Origin: UBA2185 sp964564625
GTDB lineage: Bacteria > Desulfobacterota > Syntrophia > Syntrophales > UBA2185
Length of the DNA: 64,000 nt
Direction: 5' to 3'
Assembly (NCBI GenBank): GCA_964564625.1
Contig: CAZMBE010000013.1
Location: forward strand, 17,828 to 81,827
The notes below the pieces were generated by a model. It worked only from the letters and a program-made list of their open reading frames with translations. It was not told the DNA's origin and searched no databases. This document shows, piece after piece, positions 27,164-37,144 of this stretch (position 1 is its first letter; each line of letters begins with the position of its first letter). The position numbers and the translations under genes were made by a program.

Positions 27164-28173
27164 AAGAGCTTGAGGAACTTCAAAAGCAGGCAGATGCTGA
27201 ATTGCTTATTTCAAAAACTGAAGAGGAGTTCCTGGCATTAAGAACCAAATATCTGGGGAGGAAAGGCCTTCTCACAGGGTTTCTCCGTGACCTCGGGAAT
27301 ATAGAGCCGGAGAAGAGGCCTTTAGTAGGGAACCGTTGCAATGAAATTAAAAATGCTATTACCGGAAAGCTTGATGATGCACTGAAAGCGATCGCCAATC
27401 TGAAACAGGACAACTATCTCCTCCGTGACCGGATAGATGTGACACTCCCCGGCAGAAAGATCCGGGTAGGTAAACTTCATCCTATAATCCAGGTTAGTCG
27501 GGATATTTGTGAGATATTTGAGGGTCTTGGTTTTTCAGTCGTCGAAGGCCCGGAAATTGAGCTGGACTATTACAATTTTGAGGCTTTAAATATTCCTAAA
27601 AATCATCCTGCACGAGATATGCAGGATACTTTCTACGTAGAAGATAATATCGTTCTACGAACCCATACATCACCGGTACAGATCAGGGTCATGGAGAAGC
27701 AGCGGCCACCGGTGAGGATTCTTTCCCCCGGCCGGGTGTATCGACCCGATTCGGACATCTCTCACACACCCATGTTCCACCAGATTGAGGGTCTCCTGGT
27801 TGATAAAAGTATCACTTTTGGCGATTTGAAAGGTGTTCTTACATCATTTCTCAAAAAATTATTTGGTGAAGGTACAGCGCTTCGCTTTCGCCCCAGTTTT
27901 TTCCCCTTTACCGAGCCGAGTGCCGAAGTTGACATCCGATGTGTCATGTGCAGTGGTGCAGGCTGCCGCGTATGCTCACAGAGTGGCTGGTTGGAAATAC
28001 TCGGGTCGGGGATGGTGGACCCCGAGGTTTTTAAGAATGTAAATTACGACCCGGAGGAAGTGTCTGGTTTTGCATTTGGTCTCGGTCTTGAACGGATTGC
28101 CATGCTTAAATTCGGGATCTCTGATATCAGATTATTTTTTGAAAATGACCAGAGGTTCTTGGAGCAATTTTAG
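27157..28173 (+). CDS. pheS: Phenylalanyl-tRNA synthetase alpha subunit
   Basis: The catalytic subunit of the (alpha-beta)2 enzyme. The 338-residue protein has an N-terminal coiled coil (1-90), HPIIQVSRDICEIFEGLGFS, the class II motif 2 region VYRPDSDISHTPMFHQIEG and motif 3 GFAFGLGLERIAMLKFGISD. A four-cysteine cluster (CVMCSGAGCRVC) precedes motif 3. The start overlaps rplT, suggesting coupling. Confidence 0.97.
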   Translation: MLKELEELQKQADAELLISKTEEEFLALRTKYLGRKGLLTGFLRDLGNIEPEKRPLVGNRCNEIKNAITGKLDDALKAIANLKQDNYLLRDRIDVTLPGRKIRVGKLHPIIQVSRDICEIFEGLGFSVVEGPEIELDYYNFEALNIPKNHPARDMQDTFYVEDNIVLRTHTSPVQIRVMEKQRPPVRILSPGRVYRPDSDISHTPMFHQIEGLLVDKSITFGDLKGVLTSFLKKLFGEGTALRFRPSFFPFTEPSAEVDIRCVMCSGAGCRVCSQSGWLEILGSGMVDPEVFKNVNYDPEEVSGFAFGLGLERIAMLKFGISDIRLFFENDQRFLEQF

Positions 28174-28255
28174 TGGGAATGCAATGAGGACAGAGTTTGA
28201 AAATTCTAAGCTCGAAATCCTGTAGATTTGATAGTAATAGTAAGGACTTGATTGT

Positions 28256-30673
28256 ATGTTAGCCAGCCTCAAGTGGCTTAAAGAATATGTGGATATCAGG
28301 ATTTCACCCGCTGAGGTTGCGGATAAGCTCACCATGGTAGGCCTTGAAGTGGAATCCATGAGGGAGATAAGCCCTTCTTTTCGAGACATTGTAGTGGCAA
28401 AGATCCTTTCAGTCAAACCTCATCCTCAGGCAGACAAGTGTTTTCTTTGTGAAGTGACGACAGGGGACACTGCCTATCCTGTGGTGTGTGGTGCTGGCAA
28501 TATCAGGTCCGGTAATGTGGTTCCTTTCGCGAAGGTTGGTGCAGTCATCCCTGGTGGATATACCATCAGGAGCTCAAAAATACGAGGCGAGATATCGGAA
28601 GGGATGCTCTGTTCAGAGGAGGAACTTGGCATCGGCGATGATGCCACAGGGATCATGATCCTTCCGAGCAATCTGCCTATCGGAAAAGACCTGTCAGACG
28701 CACTCGACCTTACTGATGTTGTCCTCGATATCGCGATTACACCCAACCGTTCAGACTGTTTGAGCATCATCGGAATTGCCCGTGAGATTGCCGCAATAAC
28801 AGGATCCAGTTTTAGATATCCTGCGATTACCATAACAGAAAACGATGAAGATATAAAAAAAATTACCTCGGTTCATATCCTCGATCCCGACCTATGTCCC
28901 AGGTACAGTGCCAGAATTATTAAAAATGTTACGATAGGACCTTCACCTCTCTGGATGCGTCAGAGACTGGAAGCAGTGGGCCTTCGCGCCATCAACAATA
29001 TTGTTGATGTAACCAATTATGTGATGATGGAATTAGGTCAACCCCTTCATGCATTTGATTTCCTTTTTCTTGAGGAAGGGCGCATTGTGGTTAGAAGACC
29101 CAGGGCAGGAGAAACGTTTATATCTCTTGATGGGAAGGAGCGCATCCTTGAAACGGATACATTGATGATTTGTGATGGCGTAAAGCCTGTGGCTATTGCC
29201 GGCATCATGGGTGGACTGAATTCAGAAGTGAAAGAAGACACGGGGACCATTCTGTTAGAAAGTGCATATTTTGATCCGATTTCTACCCGAAAATCGTCCA
29301 AGTGGCTCGGAATGAATACGGATGCCGCGTTCAGGTTCGGACGGGGCGTGGACCCTGAGGGTGTGGTCAACGCGTCTGCCAGGGCAGCTCAGCTTATGGC
29401 AGAAATCTCCGGTGGAACCGTGTGCAAAGGATGTATCGATGAGTATCCGCAGAAAGTGGAAAAGGCAAAAGACATTCCACTCCGCATAAAAAGAGTCAAT
29501 GATATTCTGGGGACGAACATCAAGGACGCTGAAATCGTCAAAATACTGAAGAGCCTCCATATGACGGTCTATGGGGACAATAAGGGTAACTATCGAGCAA
29601 CCCCACCGACATACAGGGTAGACATTGAGAGGGAAATTGATCTCATTGAAGAAGTGGCACGGTTTCATGGGTATGATCGTATTCCCGTGACACTACCCCC
29701 CGGTTCCTCCGTGACGGTAACGAAGGATCGTAAGGAAATTGTGAGAAAAAGGTTACGGGATATTCTCCAAGGTTCCGGTTACTCGGAGATAATCACCTTC
29801 AGTTTTATTTCCCCCGGTTCGTTGGATATGCTGGGACTCCCCATGGGCGATGAGCGTCGAAAAATTGTAAAAATAAGTAATCCGCTGACAGAGGATCAAT
29901 CGGTGATGCGAACGACGCTCGTGAGCAACCTCCTGGAAACGATGAAAAAGAATGCAAATGCCGGTTGTTTTGACCTCAAGGTGTTTGAAATTGGCAGGGT
30001 CTTCTTTCATCAGCGCGAGGGAGAGCTTCCGAAGGACAAGAACATGTTCGGCTGCCTTATCTCGGGCATGCTGGATAATAATATCTGGCTATCAAAAACA
30101 TGTATGGATTTCTATGACTTAAAAGGATGCGTAGAAAATATTTTCGATGGCCTAAAGATTCTGAATGGTGAATTCAGGTCTGATTACCATGAGACTTTCC
30201 TGCATCCAGGAAAGTCCTGTGGAATATATGTTGATAAGCAATGTATCGGGTTTTTAGGTGAAGTGCACCCTGATGTCCTCCTAAAAATGGATCTTAAGAA
30301 TAAGGCGTATGTTTGTGAAATTGATATGGATTTATTAGCTGATTGTTTTACGGGCGATGTGTGCTATAAAGAATTGGCAAGATTTCCATCGGTGGTAAGA
30401 GATGTGGCCTTTGTCGTTGGAGAAGATTTGGAAGCGGATAAAATGCTGAATATTGCCAGGGATATGGGTAAAGAATTACTTGAAAAAGTAAGTGTTTTTG
30501 ATGTATATTCAGGTAAAAGCATCACTCAAGGGGAAAAAAGTTTGGGATTAAGGTTTATCTATCGTGCTCCTGAGAGAACGCTGACCGATGATGAGGTGAG
30601 CCAGGTGCACAGCGGAATAGTTAAGCACATTATTGATTTGACCGGAGCAAAAATAAGGGGAGAAGGAAATTAG
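28256..30673 (+). CDS. pheT: Phenylalanyl-tRNA synthetase beta subunit
   Basis: An 805-residue subunit that binds tRNA-Phe and edits misacylated Tyr-tRNA. It has the tRNA-binding EMAP-like domain (VVAKILSVKPHPQADKCFLC), B3/B4 editing core (NRSDCLSIIGIAREIA), B5 domain and the C-terminal anticodon-binding FDX-ACB domain (RFPSVVRDVAFVVGED). The length is normal. It is followed 28 bases later by ihfA. Confidence 0.97.
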   Translation: MLASLKWLKEYVDIRISPAEVADKLTMVGLEVESMREISPSFRDIVVAKILSVKPHPQADKCFLCEVTTGDTAYPVVCGAGNIRSGNVVPFAKVGAVIPGGYTIRSSKIRGEISEGMLCSEEELGIGDDATGIMILPSNLPIGKDLSDALDLTDVVLDIAITPNRSDCLSIIGIAREIAAITGSSFRYPAITITENDEDIKKITSVHILDPDLCPRYSARIIKNVTIGPSPLWMRQRLEAVGLRAINNIVDVTNYVMMELGQPLHAFDFLFLEEGRIVVRRPRAGETFISLDGKERILETDTLMICDGVKPVAIAGIMGGLNSEVKEDTGTILLESAYFDPISTRKSSKWLGMNTDAAFRFGRGVDPEGVVNASARAAQLMAEISGGTVCKGCIDEYPQKVEKAKDIPLRIKRVNDILGTNIKDAEIVKILKSLHMTVYGDNKGNYRATPPTYRVDIEREIDLIEEVARFHGYDRIPVTLPPGSSVTVTKDRKEIVRKRLRDILQGSGYSEIITFSFISPGSLDMLGLPMGDERRKIVKISNPLTEDQSVMRTTLVSNLLETMKKNANAGCFDLKVFEIGRVFFHQREGELPKDKNMFGCLISGMLDNNIWLSKTCMDFYDLKGCVENIFDGLKILNGEFRSDYHETFLHPGKSCGIYVDKQCIGFLGEVHPDVLLKMDLKNKAYVCEIDMDLLADCFTGDVCYKELARFPSVVRDVAFVVGEDLEADKMLNIARDMGKELLEKVSVFDVYSGKSITQGEKSLGLRFIYRAPERTLTDDEVSQVHSGIVKHIIDLTGAKIRGEGN

Positions 30674-30701
30674 ATATCTGCAAAATTGGGGGAGGTTAGA
30701 A

Positions 30702-30977
30702 ATGACGAAGATTGATATTATTCAGGATGTGTACGAGAAGCTGGGGTTTTCTAAGAAGGATGCAGCAAGGATTGTTGAGTCGGTTTTTGATATCATAAAG
30801 GATAGTCTCGCTCGTGGTGAAAAGATCAAGATTTCCGGATTCGGTAACTTTTCTGTGAAAGAGAAAAAGTCACGCAGAGGGAGGAATCCCCAAACCGGCA
30901 GCGAAATAGAGATATCAGAAAGGAAAGTGCTAACTTTTAAATCGAGTCAGGTACTGCGCAAGGCATTGAATAGTTAA
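30702..30977 (+). CDS. ihfA: Integration host factor alpha subunit / HU-like DNA-bending protein
   Basis: A 91-residue HU/IHF-family protein. DIIQDVYEKLGFSKKDAARI and the DNA-binding arm GFGNFSVKEKKSRRGRNPQT identify the family. The position just after pheT is typical of ihfA. IHF bends DNA and commonly assists sigma-54 promoters such as the candidates seen at 57.4 and 58.9 kb. Confidence 0.9.
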   Translation: MTKIDIIQDVYEKLGFSKKDAARIVESVFDIIKDSLARGEKIKISGFGNFSVKEKKSRRGRNPQTGSEIEISERKVLTFKSSQVLRKALNS

Positions 30978-31365
30978 AATAAACGCTCTGATCAAATCTC
31001 TAAATAAGAAACCCTGATAACGCGGTAGAGATACGTATCCTTACACTTCGCACAAGGAAATAAGAACAGAAATAAAAAATGAATGGCTTTGTAAAAAGCT
31101 CCGAGCTGGTACTTTTTACGAGACCGTCAGTCCATAATACTACGCGAATCCGAAATTCAAGCATCTCAAATCGAGGAATTGACCGGAAGCGTGTTCAACA
31201 TTATACAGTGCGCCTACGGAAAACTTCAAGGTACGAAGAGGGCCTTTCAGTCGAAATTGTATGAACTCTGCTTGGGCCGATTGACCTTACGAGTCGAGGG
31301 GTCTACCTTTCAATTCCCCCCAACTTGTTATTCTCTTGATTGGGAATCAACAATTAGGATTTTCC
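30978..31365. other. Gene-free stretch between ihfA and merR-type gene
   Basis: I found no gene, tRNA or convincing promoter here. A hairpin (GTAAAAAG...CTTTTTAC, 31091-31119) sits in the middle and looks like a dispersed REP-type sequence. Confidence 0.5.
31091..31119. repeat. Intergenic hairpin, REP-like
   Basis: GTAAAAAG (31091-31098) is the exact reverse complement of CTTTTTAC (31112-31119), with a 13-base loop. No T-run follows. Confidence 0.5.
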
Positions 31366-31704
31366 ATGGATTTGTCAATCCCGGATAAGGAATATTTTCG
31401 TATTGGAGAAGTGAGTAAAATCCTTGGAGTTGATCCGTATGTCGTCAGGTACTGGGAATCGGAGTTTAAATCAATAAAACCGATGCGCACGAAATCTGAT
31501 CAGCGGCTCTATAGAAAAAAAGATGTTCAGGAACTGTTGATTATTAAAAATCTCCTCTATGCTGACGGGTTTACCATAAGCGGTGCGAAGAAGCAGTTGC
31601 TGAAAATGAAAGGTGAGGTAGTGCGGGAGGATGAAGTTCATTATGTGGACAGGCTTATTGAGATTAAAAAAGGATTACTGCAGCTAAGAAAAATAGTGAG
31701 TTAA
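31366..31704 (+). CDS. MerR-family transcriptional regulator
   Basis: A 112-residue regulator with the MerR helix-turn-helix (YFRIGEVSKILGVDPYVVRY, then WESEF and QRLYRKKDVQELL) and a short coiled dimerisation helix. It lacks a cysteine metal-binding C-terminus. The pheT-ihfA-merR order is conserved in deltaproteobacteria and the regulator's target is generally unknown. I start at ATG 31366 (MDLSIPDKEYF); an upstream in-frame start would add ten atypical residues. Confidence 0.88.
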   Translation: MDLSIPDKEYFRIGEVSKILGVDPYVVRYWESEFKSIKPMRTKSDQRLYRKKDVQELLIIKNLLYADGFTISGAKKQLLKMKGEVVREDEVHYVDRLIEIKKGLLQLRKIVS

Positions 31705-31729
31705 AACAGGAAGAAAAATAGAAAGAATG

Positions 31730-31770
31730 AAGGGGCAGGCATTTTTCTCGAAGAAAAACCTGCCCCTTCT
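31730..31770. terminator. Bidirectional terminator
   Basis: AGGGGCAGG (31731-31739) pairs with CCTGCCCCT (31759-31767), and an inner TTTTTCTCGAAGAAAAA stem continues the pairing. It separates the convergent merR-type and PxxKW genes. Confidence 0.85.
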
Positions 31771-31772
31771 TA

Positions 31773-32054
31773 TTAATGTTTTGATGATCTTTTTGATGCT
31801 TTAAGCGGATTGATTTTTTGTGTGGCTTCTTTGATTTCTCTCTTGATGTGTGTTGCAGTTGGACAATTTCCGGAAAGCCATTTGCTGGCAGGTTCAGGAT
31901 AGACCTTACAGTACTGACCGGTCTCGCAATCTATGATTTTATTGCATCCTTCGCATTTTTCTGTGATTGTGTGACAACTACCTCCATTAAATCCGCAGCC
32001 TTTCTTGGTCATAAAGGCGCACTCAGACCCAACCTTGATGGTTTGACAAACCAT
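31773..32054 (-). CDS. PxxKW-family cysteine-rich protein
   Basis: A 93-residue protein with about ten cysteines, most in closely spaced pairs, and the name-giving PASKW in YPEPASKW. This family is found in anaerobic deltaproteobacteria and its function is unknown; the cysteines could bind metal or an iron-sulfur cluster. ATG 32054 is used because GGGGGTGA lies at the right distance upstream; a GTG at 32063 would be too close to it. Confidence 0.8.
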   Translation of the reverse strand: MVCQTIKVGSECAFMTKKGCGFNGGSCHTITEKCEGCNKIIDCETGQYCKVYPEPASKWLSGNCPTATHIKREIKEATQKINPLKASKRSSKH

Positions 32055-32336
32055 GGGAATCACCCCCCTTTCATAGTTTTTATGTTCTTACATAAGATAA
32101 AGCCTATCTAAAAGCTGAACTTGATAACAAAAAGAATAATTCATGTCAAGAAAAAAAATATACACAATTAATGTACAGTTGTGCAAAAATATCTGGCGAA
32201 AATATCCCTATGAGAGCATATGTATCAAGGTCTCGAATTGACTTCATAGTCCAATCGTGTTAGGCATTCACCTCTGGAGAACGAAGAATTGTGTACTACA
32301 AAGAATCGTTGAACCACGGAGGCTGCGTGAACTTGC

Positions 32337-32606
32337 ATGGTAGAAATTAAAACATTTGAGATAAAAAATAAACTAGGTCTGCATGCAAGAGTTGCGGCGA
32401 AGCTTGTCAATGTGTCATCACGATTTAAAGCGAAGATATTTTTTGAAAGGGATGGCAAGGTTGTAAATGGAAAGAGCCTTCTCAGTATCTTGACGTTAGC
32501 CTGTCCTCTGGGAAGTCGTATCACAATCAGAGCGGAGGGAATAGATGCACGGGATGCTATGGAAGACCTCGGGAAACTCATAGAGGACAAATTTGGAGAA
32601 GATTGA
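32337..32606 (+). CDS. ptsH: Phosphocarrier protein HPr
   Basis: An 89-residue HPr. The phosphorylated histidine lies in KNKLGLHARVAAKLV; the usual proline two residues after the Arg-preceding histidine (HARP) is valine here. The serine of the regulatory site is kept (VNGKSLLSIL). HPr passes phosphate from enzyme I to other proteins. No EII sugar permease is nearby, so a regulatory PTS is likely. Its TGA overlaps the ptsI ATG. Confidence 0.92.
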   Translation: MVEIKTFEIKNKLGLHARVAAKLVNVSSRFKAKIFFERDGKVVNGKSLLSILTLACPLGSRITIRAEGIDARDAMEDLGKLIEDKFGED

Positions 32607-34387
32607 TGGATACTGATGCTGAGAAAAAAAGTTTTGTCCTCAAAGGGATAGGTGTTTCACCAGGTATCGTGATTGGAAAAGCTTACCTGTATGACCGTTT
32701 TGATGCTCAGGTTTCATTTTACAGGTTGCGCGATAAAAACCATGTAGCCAAGGAGATTAAAAGATTCAGGGCAGCGCTTAAGGAGTCAGAAAAACAACTG
32801 CTGGAAGTAAAAAACAGACTTTTCGAATTGGCCGGCAGGGAACCTTTGTATATTATCGATGTTCATATCATGATCCTGAAGGACAGGATGTTCATCAATC
32901 ATACAGTGCAATACATAAGGAATATGCTGGTGAATGCGGAATGGGCCATGAAGATGACCATTGATAGATACAGGGAAATATTTGAAAAAGTTGAAGATGA
33001 GTATCTCAAAGGTCGAGTAAGCGATATTCGATACGTAGGACAGAGGATATTGAGAAATCTATCGGGAGGCAAGAAAGAGGACATTCCAAAGATTGATGGT
33101 GAAGATATTATCATTGCGATTGATCTCTCGCCTGCCGACACTGCTCAGATGATGATTAATAAAGTCCAGGGATTTGCGACAGATATGGGAGGAAAAACAT
33201 CCCATACTGCCATTGTGGCAAGGGCGGTAGAAATTCCCGCCGTGGTCGGTCTGCAATCCATTACGAAAAGAGTGCGCACCAACGATAACATTATTATTGA
33301 TGGTGCTGCAGGGCTCGTTGTGGTGAACCCTGATCCAGAAATGATTAAGGTATATGAGGACAAACAAAGACATTTTGAAAAAGCCCAGGAGAATTATCTG
33401 AAATATGCCCGTCTTCCCGCGCTGACGGAGGACAATTATAAAGTGGAAATAGGCGGCAATATTGAGTTTATTGAAGAGATACCTTCCGCCGTATCCCATG
33501 GCGCTGAGGGCATAGGTCTGTATAGGACGGAATTCATTTATATCAATAAGGAACAACTGCCAACGGAAGAGGAACACTTCGTACATTACCGAAGTGTTGT
33601 AAGTGCTGAAGGCTTGCAATGGTCAACTATACGAACCTTTGATTTGGGCGGCGATAAGTTTTACTCAGACCCCAAGCTGGCCAAGGAGATGAATCCTCAA
33701 ATGGGTCTAAGAGCCATCCGCTTCTGTTTGAAGGAAGTGGAGCTTTTTAAGGTACAATTGCGCGCAATCGCGCGTGCCAGCGCGTTTGGAAAAACGAGGA
33801 TCATGTTTCCCATGATTTCGGGCATTGAAGAATTGAGGGAAGCAAAAAAAATCTTCTGTGAGGTAAAAAGAGATCTCCGTGCCAAAGGTATACCGACGGG
33901 TGAAGACATCGAGGTCGGAGTTATGATAGAAGTTCCTTCTGCTGTCGTGATTGCCGATGAACTGGCAAAGGAAGTCGATTTTTTCAGTATAGGAACGAAC
34001 GATCTGATTCAATATGCTCTGGCGATCGACAGGATCAATGAAAGGGTAACATATTTGTATGAACCACTCCATCCCGCTGTCTTGAGGCTTATCAAGCAGG
34101 TGATTGATATAGGTCATAGATCAGGTATTCGGGTTGCAATGTGCGGAGAAATGGCCGGCGAACCGGTGTATGTCATGATTCTCTTAGGGCTTGAAATTGA
34201 TGAGTTGAGTATGAATCCATTGGCTATACCAAAAGTAAAAAAGATTATAAGGGCTTCAACCCTGTCGGAATCCAAGAAACTATTGGAAAAAATTATGGCA
34301 CTTTCATCGGCTTCTGAGATACGTGAATATGTCAGCGATTATATGTGTAAACGCTTCCCGGAAGAATTTCAGCTGAATGGGCCGTGA
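32606..34387 (+). CDS. ptsI: PTS enzyme I (PEP-protein phosphotransferase)
   Basis: Autophosphorylates from PEP and donates to HPr. The 593-residue protein has the active-site histidine in GGKTSHTAIVARAVEIPAVV, the PEP-binding TIM barrel with GLYRTEFIY, TFDLGGDKFYSD and the C-terminal cysteine block MCGEMAGEP. I use ATG 32606, overlapping the HPr stop by one base. Another gene starts at its stop, so ptsH-ptsI-plsB-like form one unit. Confidence 0.96.
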   Translation: MDTDAEKKSFVLKGIGVSPGIVIGKAYLYDRFDAQVSFYRLRDKNHVAKEIKRFRAALKESEKQLLEVKNRLFELAGREPLYIIDVHIMILKDRMFINHTVQYIRNMLVNAEWAMKMTIDRYREIFEKVEDEYLKGRVSDIRYVGQRILRNLSGGKKEDIPKIDGEDIIIAIDLSPADTAQMMINKVQGFATDMGGKTSHTAIVARAVEIPAVVGLQSITKRVRTNDNIIIDGAAGLVVVNPDPEMIKVYEDKQRHFEKAQENYLKYARLPALTEDNYKVEIGGNIEFIEEIPSAVSHGAEGIGLYRTEFIYINKEQLPTEEEHFVHYRSVVSAEGLQWSTIRTFDLGGDKFYSDPKLAKEMNPQMGLRAIRFCLKEVELFKVQLRAIARASAFGKTRIMFPMISGIEELREAKKIFCEVKRDLRAKGIPTGEDIEVGVMIEVPSAVVIADELAKEVDFFSIGTNDLIQYALAIDRINERVTYLYEPLHPAVLRLIKQVIDIGHRSGIRVAMCGEMAGEPVYVMILLGLEIDELSMNPLAIPKVKKIIRASTLSESKKLLEKIMALSSASEIREYVSDYMCKRFPEEFQLNGP

Positions 34388-37035
34388 AGGTTAGCATAGT
34401 AAGTATGTCGATTCTGTCAAAAATTAAAGCGTGGACGGACAGAGGGGAATTTTTTGTTGGACGCCTTTACAGGGAGGACAATTTCCCCCTGTTCTGGCTC
34501 GTCAAGAAGGTATTGTCCAAAGTTGAGATCGCTGATGAATATGTCGAGGAATTGAAAAATCTCTCAGAAAAAGGGACAGTTGTATATGCCCTTAAAAATA
34601 GAAGTCAGCTTAACAGCCTTATCATTCGGGAGCTTTCCGCCCGAAAAGGCATCCCCATGCCCGTGTATTGCTGCGGGATTAATATGGTTTTCTGGCAGCC
34701 CTTCACAGCGGCCCTCAGGGTTGTTTTTTTTAATCTGCTTCATTTACTCTTCGAAATGGCCTTACCGGATGCCTGCAAGAACGGTTTCTTGAAACGAACC
34801 GTCATGGAAGGGAAAAGTGTCGTAATCCATCTTGGAGGTTCGGAATTTTTCGAGAACCGCATTGTCCAAGGAGCGGTTACACAATTGATTGAGGCGCAAC
34901 AAGATCTAAAAGTACCAGTCTATATTGTCCCTGTCCTGATCACTTACGGGAGGAGAAGAGATAAGGAAGACGAAAATATTATCAATATACTCTTTGGTCA
35001 GGCGGAAGACACGGATGCGGTGCGTCGTGTGATCACGTTTCTTAGATACTCAAACAAAGCCGTGGTTATACCTGCAGATGCGATCAATCTCATGGAAATT
35101 ATTCATAAAAGCGAAGGCATGACAGAAGAGGCGATATACCATAACCTGAGGAGAGAACTGATAGACCGGATTGATGAAGAGAAGACGAGCATTGTGGGGC
35201 CTGTTTTGAAGTCAAGAGAAGAGATTATCAGCATGGTTCTCAGTGACAATGGCATCGGTCATGTTATAGATGATATGGCAGCCCGTGGGGCGAAAGACCA
35301 TGACGCTCTTGTCAAGGATGCGAAAAGATACATGCGTGAAATTGCGTCCGATTACAATGACATGTTTATCGAGCTCTGGTATAAATTCCTTACATGGTTA
35401 TGGAACAATATTTATGACGGTGTCGTCGCCGACAAGGCAGGGTTGGCAAAAATTAGAAACATATCGAAAAAAATGCCCTTTGTAATTATTCCCTGCCATC
35501 GCAGCCATATCGATTATCTTCTTCTCTCCTATGTTTTTTATGTGAATAATATACAGATGCCCTTCGTTGCGGCGGGTACTAATTTATCGTTCTGGCCTTT
35601 AGGATATATCTTCAGAAAATCGGGAGCCTTTTTTATTCGTCGCACTTTCAGGGGAAATGTGCTGTATGCGGAGGTTTTTGCCAAATATCTGGAAACCCTT
35701 CTCAAAGAGGGCCTTCCCATAGAATTTTTCATAGAGGGCGGGAGAAGCCGCAGCGGTAAGATGGTAATGCCCAAGTATGGCCTCCTTTCCATGCTCATTC
35801 AAGCGTATAAAAAGAAAGCCTGTGATGATCTGGCGGCGATTCCGGTCTACATTGGCTATGATCGGGTCATTGAAGAAGAGTCCTACCTAAAGGAACTGGG
35901 CGGTGCACCGAAAGCAAGGGAAAAGACGTCTGATGTGATCAAGAGCCGTAAATTTTTGAGAAAACGTTACGGGCGTGTCTATGTAAACATAGGTGAGCCG
36001 ATCTTTCTGAAGTCATACCTTTCTTCCCAGGAAAAATCTTTTGAAACCATGACCCTGCAGGAAAGGCAGAGCCTTTACAGGAAGATCGGTTATGAAATTA
36101 CTCTGGAAATCAACAAGGCATCCGTCATTACCCCGTTTTCTCTTGTTGCTGCCGGGTTGCTTTGCCGTGACCGCCGCGGAATATCTCACGACGACTTAAT
36201 GGATGTACTCAATGCATTCTATGATTATCTCAGCGACAGACAGGCAAGCTTTGCTGCAACCCTGATACACCAGGAAAAAGCTTTTACTGATGCCCTCAAC
36301 CTTTTTGTTCAGTCAGACGTTATATCCAAGATGGGCGCTGATGAAGAGGAGCAGGATGAAAGTGAAGAAATTGTGTACTCCCTGGAAGATGATAACCGAC
36401 TAAATTTAGAATATTACAAAAATAACATCCTGCATTTTTTTATTCCCATAAGTTTCGTAGCCTTGTCTGTATTATCGAGCCGGGAAGATGTGCTACCTTT
36501 GGACCAGATTGTGAGGGATTACCAGTTTTTTAAAAGACTTTTCTGGCATGAATTCATTTTTGACGACAAGAAGGACGATTTGGATGAAGTGAAAGATGTC
36601 CTCTCTTATTTGAGCAACAGGAACATGATTACCGGCTTGGAGCGTGATGGGCAGGCTTGTGTTGAAGTGAAGGGCAGAGGAAGGATGAGCCTCATGCCCT
36701 TTGCCGGTTTACTGCGCAACTATATCGAATCCTACTGGGTGGTGATGAGGGGGTGCCTGCATCTTAAGAAGGGGCCAAAACCGGAAAAAGAATGGATGAG
36801 GAAGATTCAGCGGCTAGGTGTCAAGATGTATAAGAAGGGAGAGATACGGAGGGCGGAAGCCCTTTCGCAGTCCAATTACCAGAGCGCCTTGATATTTCTT
36901 GAGGATGCGGAAATTGTGCATCTTATAGAAAGCACTGACAAAAGTGACAAGAAGGAGTCGAGAGTGTATAAAATCTCCGGTACCAAATTGGAAATGGATT
37001 CCCTCCGGCACAGGTTATTTGAATTCCTACAATGA
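34384..37035 (+). CDS. Glycerol-3-phosphate acyltransferase, PlsB-like (long form)
   Basis: An 883-residue acyltransferase that would put the first acyl chain on glycerol 3-phosphate. The acyltransferase core shows the HxxxxD box (IPCHRSHIDYLLLS, about residue 365), the AFFIRRTFRGN block, EFFIEGGRSRSGKM and PVYIGYDRVIEE. Long N- and C-terminal regions, as in PlsB, flank it. The GTG start overlaps the ptsI TGA (GTGA); ATG 34408 is an alternative. Coupling of a lipid enzyme to PTS genes is unusual but seen in related bacteria. Confidence 0.88.
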   Translation: MKVSIVSMSILSKIKAWTDRGEFFVGRLYREDNFPLFWLVKKVLSKVEIADEYVEELKNLSEKGTVVYALKNRSQLNSLIIRELSARKGIPMPVYCCGINMVFWQPFTAALRVVFFNLLHLLFEMALPDACKNGFLKRTVMEGKSVVIHLGGSEFFENRIVQGAVTQLIEAQQDLKVPVYIVPVLITYGRRRDKEDENIINILFGQAEDTDAVRRVITFLRYSNKAVVIPADAINLMEIIHKSEGMTEEAIYHNLRRELIDRIDEEKTSIVGPVLKSREEIISMVLSDNGIGHVIDDMAARGAKDHDALVKDAKRYMREIASDYNDMFIELWYKFLTWLWNNIYDGVVADKAGLAKIRNISKKMPFVIIPCHRSHIDYLLLSYVFYVNNIQMPFVAAGTNLSFWPLGYIFRKSGAFFIRRTFRGNVLYAEVFAKYLETLLKEGLPIEFFIEGGRSRSGKMVMPKYGLLSMLIQAYKKKACDDLAAIPVYIGYDRVIEEESYLKELGGAPKAREKTSDVIKSRKFLRKRYGRVYVNIGEPIFLKSYLSSQEKSFETMTLQERQSLYRKIGYEITLEINKASVITPFSLVAAGLLCRDRRGISHDDLMDVLNAFYDYLSDRQASFAATLIHQEKAFTDALNLFVQSDVISKMGADEEEQDESEEIVYSLEDDNRLNLEYYKNNILHFFIPISFVALSVLSSREDVLPLDQIVRDYQFFKRLFWHEFIFDDKKDDLDEVKDVLSYLSNRNMITGLERDGQACVEVKGRGRMSLMPFAGLLRNYIESYWVVMRGCLHLKKGPKPEKEWMRKIQRLGVKMYKKGEIRRAEALSQSNYQSALIFLEDAEIVHLIESTDKSDKKESRVYKISGTKLEMDSLRHRLFEFLQ

Positions 37036-37144
37036 TTGGTTTCGAGGAAACTATCTGCTTTCATCCAGGCATGAAACCTTATGCGAAACTCAGGCAGTTT
37101 TTAATTGACATCCCCGGCCATACGTGCTAAGGAGCGCCACGCAA

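Noticed and set aside
30978..31365. Possible tRNA after ihfA (as in some related genomes)
   Set aside because: I could not draw any cloverleaf there.
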